64,000 nt of DNA from Bacillus sp. FJAT-28004 (GTDB taxonomy: Bacteria; Bacillota; Bacilli; Paenibacillales; Paenibacillaceae): the NCBI RefSeq assembly GCF_001280845.1, contig NZ_LGHP01000001.1, positions 3,312,418 through 3,376,417 on the forward strand, in the 5' to 3' direction. Shown piece by piece: positions 63,501 to 64,000 of this stretch. Below the pieces are notes generated by a model, which saw only the letters and a program-made list of their open reading frames with translations, searched no databases and was not told the DNA's origin. The first letter of the stretch is position 1; each line of letters starts with the position of its first letter. The position numbers and the translations under genes were made by a program.

Positions 63501-63530
63501 GTTATATTATTACCATTTTTTACATGTCAT
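63501..63530 (-). promoter_or_regulatory. Candidate sigma-A promoter of murA; gap contents 63390-63689
   Basis: Minus-strand ATGACA (63525-63530), an 18-nt spacer and TATAAC (63501-63506), about 110 nt upstream of the murA start. The rest of this 300-base gap is AT-rich, and I see nothing else in it. Confidence 0.45.
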
Positions 63531-63689
63531 TCTCAGGGCGTTTTATGACTTTTTTCTCCAAAAACGTCTCTTTTCCAAGGGAAAAATACGTTTCCAGTAC
63601 GATTACGGGTCCTGATTTATACCTATTCGCAAGCCATCTGCTTTTTGAGACCGTCATGTATTACCCATTGTTGACATGTTTCGCTTTTG

Positions 63690-63956
63690 TTATTCGACAA
63701 ATGATTTAAGAAGGACGGTGTAGCCCCAATATTCCATGATGAATTTAGCTAACAAATGACCCATAATAATAGCAATAAATACTTGAAACAACCGAGCTTT
63801 TGGGCTCTTGGGAAAACGGAAAAACGTCTCCCACTTTACCTCTTGCAGTACAAACCACACCAGAATAATACTAAGAATGACAATAACTATAGAGAATAAT
63901 CCAGTCATTCCGGTATAGTTTTGCAAACCATCGTAAAGATCATAATTTACGTCCAT
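63690..63956 (-). CDS. ywzB: YwzB-like DUF1146 membrane protein
   Basis: The 88-aa protein has two membrane helices (about 18-40 and 58-78) and the DUF1146 pattern around LVWFVLQEVKWETFFRFPKS. Its function is unknown. AGGAGG lies upstream of the ATG. It is next to murA as in B. subtilis, where ywmB normally lies between; no ywmB is visible here. Confidence 0.88.
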   Translation of the reverse strand: MDVNYDLYDGLQNYTGMTGLFSIVIVILSIILVWFVLQEVKWETFFRFPKSPKARLFQVFIAIIMGHLLAKFIMEYWGYTVLLKSFVE

Positions 63957-64000
63957 GTTGCCTCCTGAGCTTTCTCATGTTTTAAGCTTCAAACTCAAGC

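Overview
The window comes from a motile, naturally competent-type, endospore-forming Firmicute with an S-layer, most likely Paenibacillus or a close relative (family-level inference). The evidence is a B. subtilis-like comF-flagellar gene order, DegS/DegU, sporulation genes (spoIID, a spoIIQ-like M23 protein, spoIIID, an alpha/beta-type SASP), several very large SLH-domain exoproteins, and the csaB/tagA/tagO set that anchors SLH proteins. Nearly every gene is on the minus strand. The exceptions are an LPXTG protein (9561-11051) and a Big_2 protein (41259-43469).

Layout, left to right. (1) 1-9200, read right to left: a glycosyltransferase-like membrane protein, comFA, comFC, yvyF, flgM, flgN, flgK, flgL, yviE, fliW and csrA. 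At the left edge there is a sigma-D promoter and a hairpin that probably begin the flagellin (hag) transcript just outside the window. (2) 9201-11119: a class II cyclic-di-GMP riboswitch in front of a sortase-anchored surface protein. (3) 11154-13116: degSU. (4) 13193-32535: cell-surface genes (a phosphodiester glycosidase with stalk domains, a 1460-aa Ig-like/SLH protein, an unrecognised 712-aa-frame exoprotein, an 862-aa-frame S-layer protein and a 1377-aa SLH protein) interrupted by metK, an SASP gene and a small membrane protein. (5) 32796-40304: tagO, tagA, csaB, a DUF5693 membrane protein, pgcA and fabZ, which fit secondary cell wall polymer synthesis and pyruvylation. (6) 40481-43469: a CDP-alcohol phosphatidyltransferase and an eight-repeat Big_2 exoprotein. 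(7) 43619-49481: an EpuA-family protein, flhP, flhO, mbl, spoIIID, spoIIQ-like and spoIID. (8) 49606-61776: probable accessory DNA between spoIID and murA, holding a YknXYZ/MacAB-like export system, a 1.2-kb non-coding tandem array of about 112-bp units, a DUF3846-like gene, and a sucrose/fructoside ABC uptake operon with its LacI-type regulator. (9) 61950-63956: murA and ywzB.

How the parts may work together. FlgM, FliW and CsrA form the usual late-flagellar checkpoint circuit, and the sigma-D promoters for flgM and hag are visible. CsaB, TagA and TagO are expected to make the pyruvylated polymer that SLH proteins bind, and three SLH proteins are encoded next to them. One SLH gene has a sigma-D-like promoter, and the LPXTG protein has a c-di-GMP riboswitch. 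This suggests that surface composition is linked to the motile/sessile decision, which is inference. The least explained element is the palindrome-rich tandem array at 53101-54335.
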